Shown here: positions 14,955-20,937 of the stretch, one piece after another
How the letters are laid out: each line of letters starts with the position of its first letter
How positions within the stretch are numbered: the first letter of the stretch is position 1
Assembly: GCA_000433635.1 (NCBI GenBank)
Contig: HF997923.1
Coordinates: forward strand, 1 to 20,937
DNA: 20,937 nucleotides
Source: Ruminococcus sp. CAG:254
GTDB taxonomy: Bacteria; Bacillota; Clostridia; Oscillospirales; Ruminococcaceae
Reading direction: 5' to 3'
Program-made: the position numbers and the translations under genes
The notes under the pieces: generated by a model
What the model was told of the DNA's origin: nothing
Seen by the model: the letters and a program-made list of their open reading frames with translations, nothing else
The model's database searches: none

Positions 14955-15971
14955 ATGCAATTATTGTTACCAATTCGTTCCATAGAACAAGCTACATTCT
15001 ACCTGGAAGATGGCATTCGTGAATTCTATTGTGGCTATATTTCAAAAGAATGGATTGCTACATTTAATAAGCAGCACGAACAACGATGGACAACTTTGCA
15101 GGTTTCTATGAATCGACGTGATTATTTAACTTCCAATCTTACCGATTTACAGGAATTAAAAGAGATTGCAAATCTTTGCAATGCTTATCAGGCAACGCTA
15201 TTTGTAACACTGAATGCTGCGTTTTATGCACCGATTGCATACCCATATTTAGAAAAATGGTTACAGGAACTCAGTCAAATTGGAATCCAGCATTTAATTG
15301 TGAGCGATATCGGCATGATGCAATTGATTGCAAAACACTATCCCAATTTTAAAATTACAGTAAGTTGTGAAAATCAGGTTTTAAATGCAGATGCAGTGAC
15401 CTTTTATCGACAATTTCAACCAGAACGAATTGTTTTCCCACGTCATATTACTATTTCAGAAATTACACCCATTCTTGCAGAAAATCCGGATATTGAATTT
15501 GAATGCTTTTTATTAAGCAGCCGATGTGTATTTGACGATGGAAACTGTCGCTGCATTCATGATATTGAACCAATCTGCAATGAAGCATGGATCACTAAAT
15601 TTTTCAGAACAGATGGGAAAAATGTATCATTTTCAGAAAATCGAGCCCTAAAAAATGCAAATCAAGATATGACAGACTGGATTTATGGAATTGAACAGTC
15701 TACCAATCAAGGGTTTGGATGCGGAAAGGTTCTTTGTTCGATTTGTTCCGTATACAATCTGAGTCAATATCCCAATTTCACATCTTTAAAAGTAGTAGGA
15801 AGAGGTATGCGTTTTCCAAAGCAAGCACTAGATGGTATGAAATATGTGATTGAACTCTCAAAATCTCATGCGACATTGTCAGACTACCAGGAATTTGCTC
15901 AAAAATTTTTTTGTTGTGATACACTCTGTTCTTCTATGGCTTCCTGCAACATGAGAGGAGCACAAAAATGA
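14955..15971 (+). CDS. U32-family protein, UbiU-like
   Basis: A 338-aa member of the family named peptidase U32 (PF01136). It begins with a beta/alpha segment REFYCGY (~22-28), corresponding to the usual ADEVYLG. The family core is at ~157-200: ERIVFPRHITISEI, then FECFLLSSRC-VFDDGN-C. Cysteines 191 and 198 have the C-x6-C spacing I recall for the 4Fe-4S site of UbiU, and further cysteines at 200, 208, 256, 261 and 264 can complete a cluster. UbiU/UbiV perform oxygen-independent hydroxylation in ubiquinone synthesis; other U32 proteins modify RNA or act as proteases. A GAGGAAG site precedes the ATG, one base after the previous stop. The next gene, its likely partner, overlaps by ATGA. Confidence 0.82.
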   Translation: MQLLLPIRSIEQATFYLEDGIREFYCGYISKEWIATFNKQHEQRWTTLQVSMNRRDYLTSNLTDLQELKEIANLCNAYQATLFVTLNAAFYAPIAYPYLEKWLQELSQIGIQHLIVSDIGMMQLIAKHYPNFKITVSCENQVLNADAVTFYRQFQPERIVFPRHITISEITPILAENPDIEFECFLLSSRCVFDDGNCRCIHDIEPICNEAWITKFFRTDGKNVSFSENRALKNANQDMTDWIYGIEQSTNQGFGCGKVLCSICSVYNLSQYPNFTSLKVVGRGMRFPKQALDGMKYVIELSKSHATLSDYQEFAQKFFCCDTLCSSMASCNMRGAQK

Positions 15972-16906
15972 CAAAAGAAAAAACAGTAGAAATTGCTTGC
16001 AAAATCGAAACGCCTGCAGACTTGGAAGATTTAGACCATCTGCAATGTGCTTATCAGGCAAAAAATGATTTTACAGATTTTTTTCGTTCCTTATATGAAG
16101 AAAGCTTACAATTCCTTCCCCATAGAAACATTCATCGCATTTACTACGGAAGCGAATTTTGCGAATTCCGAATTCCTGCCATCTCAGAATGCAAAGCAGT
16201 ACTACAAAAAGTCAACCAAAAAAAGCTACCAGTTACATTCTTGACACCTCCTGTTACACAAACAGGAATAGAACACATAAAAGCACTACTTCCGATACTA
16301 GAAGCACATTCTTGTGAAATCTCTGTCAATGATTATGGTGTTCTTCAATTGCTTCATGACCACCATTACCATGGAAACATCATTTGTGGAAGAATCCTGG
16401 ATAAACTTTATCATGATGGTAGAATGAATCGATTCGCATTTTCACAGTATACCAATGAAATGGGTTATCAGTATCTTCGTTCTCCGGCTGTATCTGCTCC
16501 TAGTTTCCAAGAAGCATTAAAAAAATACCATGTAACTAGGTATGATATTGATCTTCCACAATATGGCTTAAATTTACCGGAAAATCAAAATAATATCTCC
16601 TATTCCACATTTCTTCCATATGGATATATTACAACAGGGCGTATTTGTATGATGCGGAATTATCAAAAAGATCAATTTGATGGATTTGACCTTACTAAAA
16701 ACACCTGTCACAAAGTTTGTCGTCAATACGATCAATTGTTATATCAGCCAGTTGGCACTATTCAAATGAATTCCAATCATATGCGAAACAGAAGTGTTTC
16801 TATTATGAGAAAAGGAAACACATTATTTTATGGCTGCACAGATATAATCCCCGAAGAATTGCAGCAATTTGATCGAATTATCTTGCAGCCGAAACTCATG
16901 TTGTAA
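15968..16906 (+). CDS. U32-family protein, UbiV-like
   Basis: A 312-aa U32 protein that pairs with the preceding UbiU-like one. HRIYYGSEFCEFR (Cys65) corresponds to the UbiV segment that holds its first cluster cysteine. VNDYGVLQLL (~120-129) is the family's VNDWGVL-type motif. Cys227 (GRICMMR), Cys247 and Cys251 (C-x3-C) match the C...C-x3-C pattern I recall from UbiV, though the first gap is longer. Four cysteine ligands are thus in place for a 4Fe-4S cluster. The start overlaps the previous stop (ATGA), and GAGAGGAG is a strong site, so the two subunits are probably made in equal amounts. UbiU and UbiV work as a heterodimer, which supports a hydroxylase-like or related redox role on the peptide. 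Confidence 0.8.
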   Translation: MTKEKTVEIACKIETPADLEDLDHLQCAYQAKNDFTDFFRSLYEESLQFLPHRNIHRIYYGSEFCEFRIPAISECKAVLQKVNQKKLPVTFLTPPVTQTGIEHIKALLPILEAHSCEISVNDYGVLQLLHDHHYHGNIICGRILDKLYHDGRMNRFAFSQYTNEMGYQYLRSPAVSAPSFQEALKKYHVTRYDIDLPQYGLNLPENQNNISYSTFLPYGYITTGRICMMRNYQKDQFDGFDLTKNTCHKVCRQYDQLLYQPVGTIQMNSNHMRNRSVSIMRKGNTLFYGCTDIIPEELQQFDRIILQPKLML

Positions 16907-16928
16907 TTTTTGAATAGAGGAAATTAAA

Positions 16929-17828
16929 ATGATTTATGATGCAATTATTATTGGTGCAGGTGTAGCTGGCTTAACATGTGCGATGAAATTAAAACAATTG
17001 GGAAAATCGTGTATTATTTTAGAAAAGAGATCCCTTACTACAGCAAAAGCTTGCGGAGGTGGCATTACAAATAACGCCTTATCCCTATTATCCACATTGG
17101 GTATTCACACAAATGAATTTCTTAATGCTGATGCTAAAATTATAACAAAAGTAAATCAATCATTTCCAGATGGGAAAACTGAGATTTATTATTATAAAAA
17201 TTCAAGTACCAAAATTAAGCATTCTGTTGGCATCAGGAGAAAGAAATTTGATGAGATTTTACTCAGCCATGCAGCAAAAAATAAAATTAGAATCATTACA
17301 GGCTTTGATACTAATCAAATAATCAATAATAATTATATCCATATTAATGACTATATCGGAAAAAATCTTATATACGCCACCGGCAGTATACAACAATGTT
17401 ATCCATCAACCCATCTAAAAACATTTGGGATTTCTACGGAACTAAAAGCAGAAATGAATGTTTCAGATAATACATTTTATTTTTTCATTGACAAAAGCTA
17501 TTATGGTGGTTATGCTTGGATTTTTCCAAACGGTACGAACTGTTGGAATATTGGTGTATGGCAAAGAAATCATTTCAAATTATTAAAAGAAAACTTCAAA
17601 AAGTTCTATACCACCATATTAACCAAGAAAATCACGCACTTTACTTCAATGGAACTTCCCAAATCTGGCAGTATTCATTGTGGCAATAAAGAGATATATA
17701 TTAAGCACAATAATGTATATTATATTGGTGAGTGTATCGGATTTGCAAGTGAACAGAATGGAGAAGGTATTTACCAGGCTATTTTATCTGGGATTTCAGC
17801 GGCAATGGATCTTTATAACACTCAATAA
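16929..17828 (+). CDS. Geranylgeranyl reductase family flavoprotein
   Basis: A 299-aa FAD-dependent oxidoreductase. The dinucleotide-binding motif is IIIGAGVAGL (G9, G11, G14), with ILEKR at ~30-34 for the ribose. KACGGGI (~40-46) is the conserved GGR motif. GGYAWIFPNG (~193-202), followed by WNIGV, matches the YxWxFP substrate motif. GECIGFASEQNGEGIYQAILSG (~268-289) is the C-terminal FAD site. Family members reduce isolated double bonds of prenyl chains. At ~300 residues it is near the lower end of family size but complete in motifs. It is strikingly AT-rich. A GAGGAAA site precedes the ATG 22 bases after the UbiV-like stop. It fits as a reductase of a prenyl group added by the first enzyme, but it could act on another alkene or ring. 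Confidence 0.82.
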   Translation: MIYDAIIIGAGVAGLTCAMKLKQLGKSCIILEKRSLTTAKACGGGITNNALSLLSTLGIHTNEFLNADAKIITKVNQSFPDGKTEIYYYKNSSTKIKHSVGIRRKKFDEILLSHAAKNKIRIITGFDTNQIINNNYIHINDYIGKNLIYATGSIQQCYPSTHLKTFGISTELKAEMNVSDNTFYFFIDKSYYGGYAWIFPNGTNCWNIGVWQRNHFKLLKENFKKFYTTILTKKITHFTSMELPKSGSIHCGNKEIYIKHNNVYYIGECIGFASEQNGEGIYQAILSGISAAMDLYNTQ

Positions 17829-17841
17829 CTCATGTTAAAAA

Positions 17842-17890
17842 CTCCTTTTGATTACAAACTGCTGCCAACAGCAAAAACAATCAAAAGGAG
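17842..17890. terminator. Convergent terminator between the operon and the zinc-ribbon gene
   Basis: CTCCTTTTGATT (17842-17853) pairs perfectly with AATCAAAAGGAG (17879-17890); GCTG/CAGC forms an inner hairpin. A TTTTT run follows on the minus strand, so it mainly ends the 17926-19188 gene, but the hairpin also lies just past the plus-strand operon. Confidence 0.75.
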
Positions 17891-17925
17891 CTTCCCACTA
17901 TTCCTATTTTTCTACAAGTGTATTA

Positions 17926-19188
17926 TCACATTGCGATTTTTCGAATCTGGGCATTGTCCATATAAGCGTAAATATAGCCCCCTGCCAGAACTAAAAAATT
18001 AGCTCCGCTTTCATATGATTTCTCTACATTTCCCATTAAATCGCAACGATAAATCATATGGTCGTTGTCGCCAAAATAATACAATTTTCCATCATAATAA
18101 TTCGTGCATCTTGTGTACGTCTGATTCAGCTGTACCAAATTTGTTCCATCCAGATTCATCTTATACAAATATCTGGTGTCTCTGTTTGAAAAGAAGATGG
18201 TATCTTTTACTACACAGATATCAGAAGCACCATATGTTAAAGTGACCAGCTGATTTCCATTCAAATCCATGCATTGCAATGCATAATTGTTATCGAAGTT
18301 TACAAAATAAATCTTATCTTGATAAACATTCATGTACCACTCATTACACTGTGTCAGAACCGTAACATCACTACCATCCGTACGCATTTTACAAATAGAA
18401 ACATTATCGCCAAGCGTTCTTCTAAAATAGAACCACCCATCATAATAAGTCAGTTCGTCTACATATGCTGCATTGTAAATCAATGTTTTATCGCTTAAAT
18501 CTTTTCGATTGCAACAATAAACATAGTGTGTGCTGGCTTCTTCATAGTATAATTTTTCTCCAATAGTGATATTAGAATAAAAATTATCTGCAACACGATA
18601 TTCATCGCCATCATACCAAACATATCCACCATTGATTAAGTTTGTAGAACCAAAATCAGCAACTTCTGTGGTTGTAGTCGTAGCAACTGTTGTCGTTTCT
18701 GGCGGTGCAGTTGTTTCTTCAACAGTCGTTGCTGTTGTTGTAAAAACAGAAGTAGTTGTAGTTGCTCTCGTGTTTTTTTGAATGATTCCAATATTTGCAT
18801 TTGCGGTTGAACTCGTCAAATCAGTTTGATGATGATTTGCATTCCAATATAAAATCGTCCCTCCAATAATAGAAGAAGCAGCCACTAAAGATGCAAGCGA
18901 GATAATAACTTGCTTTCTTTTTTTCAGATTTCTCACCTGTTTTGATTTTTGACGCTCTTCAACCACAACATTCTTTGCAACATCTGTCTTCGCAGCAGCC
19001 ATGGCACTTATATAGGATGGGCATGCTTTATTTTTACACGCTCCATTGATTAAAACACGACCGCAAGCCGGACAATACAGTGCTATCCCATTTTTTCTTT
19101 TTTGTGTATTAGATGGGCAATTCTTAGTATGACATTTCCCGTCTTCTCCCAATATTCTTGCACAATACCTGCAAAATTTTCTATCCAT
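17926..19188 (-). CDS. Zinc-ribbon membrane protein with DUF5050-like extracellular domain
   Basis: A 420-aa single-pass protein. Two cytoplasmic zinc-ribbon-like motifs occupy the N-terminus: FCRYC with CHTKNC (~6-24), then YCPACG with CKNKAC (~39-57). A basic segment (QVRNLKKRKQ) leads to one membrane helix (~94-113). Outside is a Thr-rich linker (~140-175, runs such as ATTTTSVFTTTATT), then a domain of repeated short units with YYDGWFYFRR, VYQDKIYFVN and NYYDGKLYYFGD. These resemble DUF5050/WD-like propeller blades. The layout suggests an envelope sensor or binding protein, but no ligand can be named. AGGGAGG is 5 bases before the ATG. It follows, on the same strand, a gene of the same design. 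Confidence 0.85.
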   Translation of the reverse strand: MDRKFCRYCARILGEDGKCHTKNCPSNTQKRKNGIALYCPACGRVLINGACKNKACPSYISAMAAAKTDVAKNVVVEERQKSKQVRNLKKRKQVIISLASLVAASSIIGGTILYWNANHHQTDLTSSTANANIGIIQKNTRATTTTSVFTTTATTVEETTAPPETTTVATTTTTEVADFGSTNLINGGYVWYDGDEYRVADNFYSNITIGEKLYYEEASTHYVYCCNRKDLSDKTLIYNAAYVDELTYYDGWFYFRRTLGDNVSICKMRTDGSDVTVLTQCNEWYMNVYQDKIYFVNFDNNYALQCMDLNGNQLVTLTYGASDICVVKDTIFFSNRDTRYLYKMNLDGTNLVQLNQTYTRCTNYYDGKLYYFGDNDHMIYRCDLMGNVEKSYESGANFLVLAGGYIYAYMDNAQIRKIAM

Positions 19189-19280
19189 TTTTCCTCCCTA
19201 TCATCAAACAACATAAAAAGTATCAAGACATCAAAATGATGGCGTACTTTTCTGAAACCGTTGCCACATTTTGATGGCAC

Positions 19281-20249
19281 TTAATAATCATATTCAATTG
19301 CATAGCCAATTCGATAATCCTTATAAGTGCTCAATACTGCGGAAGCATTTGCATCATTCAAAGACCAACCACTATCCTTCAACCACCACAACAACAAATA
19401 AGGTTCTGTTATAGAAGGATTCGTTGCATCTACATATGACGGTTCATTTCCATACCAGTGTGACCAATTGGAGTCGACTTCATCTCCAGAATTCCAATAC
19501 ATTGGCGAATAGTCACTTGTACGTTTCGCACCCAGCCAAATAAAATACACATCAGTATTGCCGACTGCTGCAATCAACTTGTTCCAATCATCTTCAGAAT
19601 GCACCTCTGCTAGACGACCTCCAGCAGCGATTGCTCTGCTATTTGCCTCTTCCCAGCTGACTGCACCCTGTACCAATTCATAGTGATGATTTTTCGGAAT
19701 CGTTGTTGTGGTTACAATTGTAGTTGTCGCTTCTGTGGTGGTAGTTACTACAACTTCTGTAGTAACTACTTCCTCTGTCTCAGTTTCTTGAATGCCGCTT
19801 TCTTCATCGTTTCCGCTGTCAGGTTCTGATACCTGCATTCCTTCGTGATTGCTTGAATCTTGATTTGACTGATTAAGCAGAACAAAACTGCCAGCTCCCA
19901 CCAAAACAATTGCTGCAATAAAAAGTGCAGGAATGACTGCTTTATTTGACCTACTTTTCTGAACCTGGAGCGGAACTTGTTTGTCCACGCTCAAATCATC
20001 AGATGTTTTCACTGGGGCACTCTCTGTGGGAGCTGTTTCTTTCACATCAACAGCTTCCTCTTCCTGTACCACCTTTTTCAAAATCACATCAAAGCCACAA
20101 TATTTACATTTTTCTTTTCCTAAAGTGCTTTTCCCGCAATTGGGACAATAGTGAATTTTCGTGCCCTTTTTTATTTTTCTGGATGCTCCGCAAGAAGGAC
20201 ACTTTTTTTCACCATCATTCACAACATGCGCACAATTCCAACAATACAT
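19281..20249 (-). CDS. Zinc-ribbon membrane protein with C-type lectin-like domain
   Basis: A 322-aa single-pass protein built like its downstream neighbour. Three Cys-x2-Cys zinc-ribbon knuckles (YCWNC/CPSCG, YCPNCG/CKYCG) lie within ~1-55. A disordered acidic linker, one membrane helix (~108-128, VIPALFIAAIVLVGAGSFVL) and a Thr/Val-rich spacer (~165-190) follow. Residues ~195-322 match a C-type lectin fold: SWEEANSRAIAAGGRLAEV, WLGAKR, YWNSGDEVD, WYGNEPS and the closing GYAIEYDY. C-type lectin-like domains bind proteins or sugars; the usual cysteines are absent here, as in many bacterial versions. TTAGGAGT is 7 bases before the ATG. It is probably co-transcribed with the following DUF5050-like gene (92-base gap). 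Confidence 0.87.
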   Translation of the reverse strand: MYCWNCAHVVNDGEKKCPSCGASRKIKKGTKIHYCPNCGKSTLGKEKCKYCGFDVILKKVVQEEEAVDVKETAPTESAPVKTSDDLSVDKQVPLQVQKSRSNKAVIPALFIAAIVLVGAGSFVLLNQSNQDSSNHEGMQVSEPDSGNDEESGIQETETEEVVTTEVVVTTTTEATTTIVTTTTIPKNHHYELVQGAVSWEEANSRAIAAGGRLAEVHSEDDWNKLIAAVGNTDVYFIWLGAKRTSDYSPMYWNSGDEVDSNWSHWYGNEPSYVDATNPSITEPYLLLWWLKDSGWSLNDANASAVLSTYKDYRIGYAIEYDY

Positions 20250-20304
20250 TTTCTACTCCTAATTTATGAACTCATTTTGATTTCTATGCAATGCAGCTTG
20301 CATA

Positions 20305-20877
20305 TTACTTCTTTCTGTACTTTTTCAATAATAGCGGTACTAAAATCCATAAAGCCACTATAATATATAGTATCAATAATCCAGTCATTATCATTGTTGC
20401 TTTTTCGGATGAATTGATACGTAAAGCAACGCCTAATAATGATATTATAATTATTATCATAGATATACTAACAAGAAAAATAATCTTATGGCGTACTTTA
20501 GATTGTTCTTTCCTTGTAGAAGCCACATTACTTGTGCTCTTTCTCACTCTAAAGATTTCCATCAAGTTTACATCACCAGTATTTTTTGCTGCTTGATAAA
20601 TTTCTTTCTTTTCATCATCCTTATTCCAGAAATAAGTATTCTTGATATCCTGATAAAGCTTTTTAAATTCAGCATTTTTCAGATGTTGTCTTACATCACC
20701 ATCTTCCATGCAGCGGCATATTTCATTTGTAAAGAATCGAACGCAGGTATTCTGCAAGTTAATATCATTTATGTATCGACAGAACAATATACTGTAGCAC
20801 AAATAAATGGGCTTATCTCCAGCGGAAACCATAGCATTTTGATTGACTGCAAGCAAGTTCCAAAATATAGAGAACAT
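20305..20877 (-). CDS. Hypothetical protein with two C-terminal membrane helices
   Basis: I do not recognise this gene. The frame from ATG 20877 codes for 190 aa and stays open to the window edge, but no ribosome site is seen before 20877, so the true start is uncertain. The first ~125 residues are soluble and charged, with helical segments and several cysteines (~27-55), and include DVRQHLKNAEFKKLY. Two membrane helices (~131-152 and ~161-184) with a short loop end in a basic tail (LLLKKYRKK). That tail topology puts both termini inside. It lies 55 bases upstream of the lectin-domain gene on the same strand and may be the first gene of that operon. Confidence 0.5.
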   Translation of the reverse strand: MFSIFWNLLAVNQNAMVSAGDKPIYLCYSILFCRYINDINLQNTCVRFFTNEICRCMEDGDVRQHLKNAEFKKLYQDIKNTYFWNKDDEKKEIYQAAKNTGDVNLMEIFRVRKSTSNVASTRKEQSKVRHKIIFLVSISMIIIIISLLGVALRINSSEKATMIMTGLLILYIIVALWILVPLLLKKYRKK

Positions 20878-20904
20878 ATAATTTGAACTTTTGATCTGAT
20901 ATAA

Positions 20905-20936
20905 AACAAGAAAAACCAGTGTTTGTTTTTCTTGTT
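20905..20936 (-). terminator. AT-rich inverted repeat, possible terminator
   Basis: AACAAGAAAAAC (20905-20916) and GTTTTTCTTGTT (20925-20936) are perfect 12-base arms around an 8-base loop. On the minus strand it ends in TTTTTCTTGTTTTATA, so it may terminate a gene lying beyond the right edge. If so, the 20305-20877 gene starts after it. Confidence 0.5.
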
Positions 20937-20937
20937 C

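Noticed and set aside
14955..16906. The two U32 proteins as the leader-cleaving proteases of the pathway
   Set aside because: The cysteine sets fit iron-sulfur cluster proteins of the UbiU/UbiV kind better than a protease; the U32 name alone is not evidence of proteolysis.
1..20937. tRNA, rRNA or CRISPR arrays
   Set aside because: No cloverleaf-like genes, rRNA segments or regularly spaced direct repeats were seen on reading through the window.

Overview
The window looks like an accessory region of a low-to-mid GC anaerobic Firmicute, most likely a Ruminococcus-type gut or rumen bacterium. The reasons are a secreted CotH-family protein ending in a type I dockerin (a cellulosome signature), zinc-ribbon membrane proteins with threonine-rich linkers, a Tn4451-type large serine recombinase, a Maff2 conjugation-gene fragment, and strong AGGAGG ribosome sites with canonical TTGACA/TATAAT promoters. 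The genus is an inference; there is no rRNA or tRNA gene here to anchor it.

Region 1 (1-4450) is nested mobile DNA. An unrecognised 132-aa gene, a TnpW-family small protein and a 541-aa large serine recombinase form one end of an integrated element. Just past the recombinase the opposite strand carries the start of a Maff2 gene that loses its family sequence at the element edge, so the element appears to have integrated into a conjugative-element gene. Next to it is an IS110-family insertion sequence. Its 5' non-coding region folds into successive stem-loops in the place and size expected of an IS110 bridge RNA.

Region 2 (4480-5275) is a decayed flavodoxin/carboxymuconolactone-decarboxylase pair. 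It still has a good promoter, but the first gene is cut short and the second has an in-frame stop and no C-terminus. A bidirectional terminator closes it.

Region 3 (5320-12203) holds a 1002-aa ABC ATPase-permease fusion of MacB/FtsX type (minus strand). A LacI-family regulator (minus strand) follows; it lacks most of one half of its ligand domain. A CotH-dockerin secreted protein diverges from it. All three have recognisable promoters, and a CG-centred palindrome between the last two is a candidate LacI operator.

Region 4 (12390-17828) is the most interesting part: a compact operon that looks like a ribosomally made, modified peptide (RiPP) pathway. It has a strong promoter, a 40-residue peptide ending in GNCCYR and a terminator/attenuator hairpin. 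Six tightly packed genes follow: a protein with repeated K-x-Y-[YF] hairpins resembling ABBA-fold aromatic prenyltransferases, a PqqD-like peptide-recognition protein, a radical SAM/SPASM enzyme, a UbiU-like and a UbiV-like U32 protein with iron-sulfur cysteine sets, and a geranylgeranyl-reductase-family flavoprotein. Together they suggest a peptide that is radical-modified, possibly hydroxylated without oxygen, and possibly prenylated with the prenyl chain then reduced. I do not know a described pathway with this combination, but I cannot search for one.

Region 5 (17840-20937) has three minus-strand genes for membrane proteins. Two of them share a zinc-ribbon/TM/Thr-rich-linker design carrying different extracellular domains (a DUF5050-like propeller and a C-type lectin fold).
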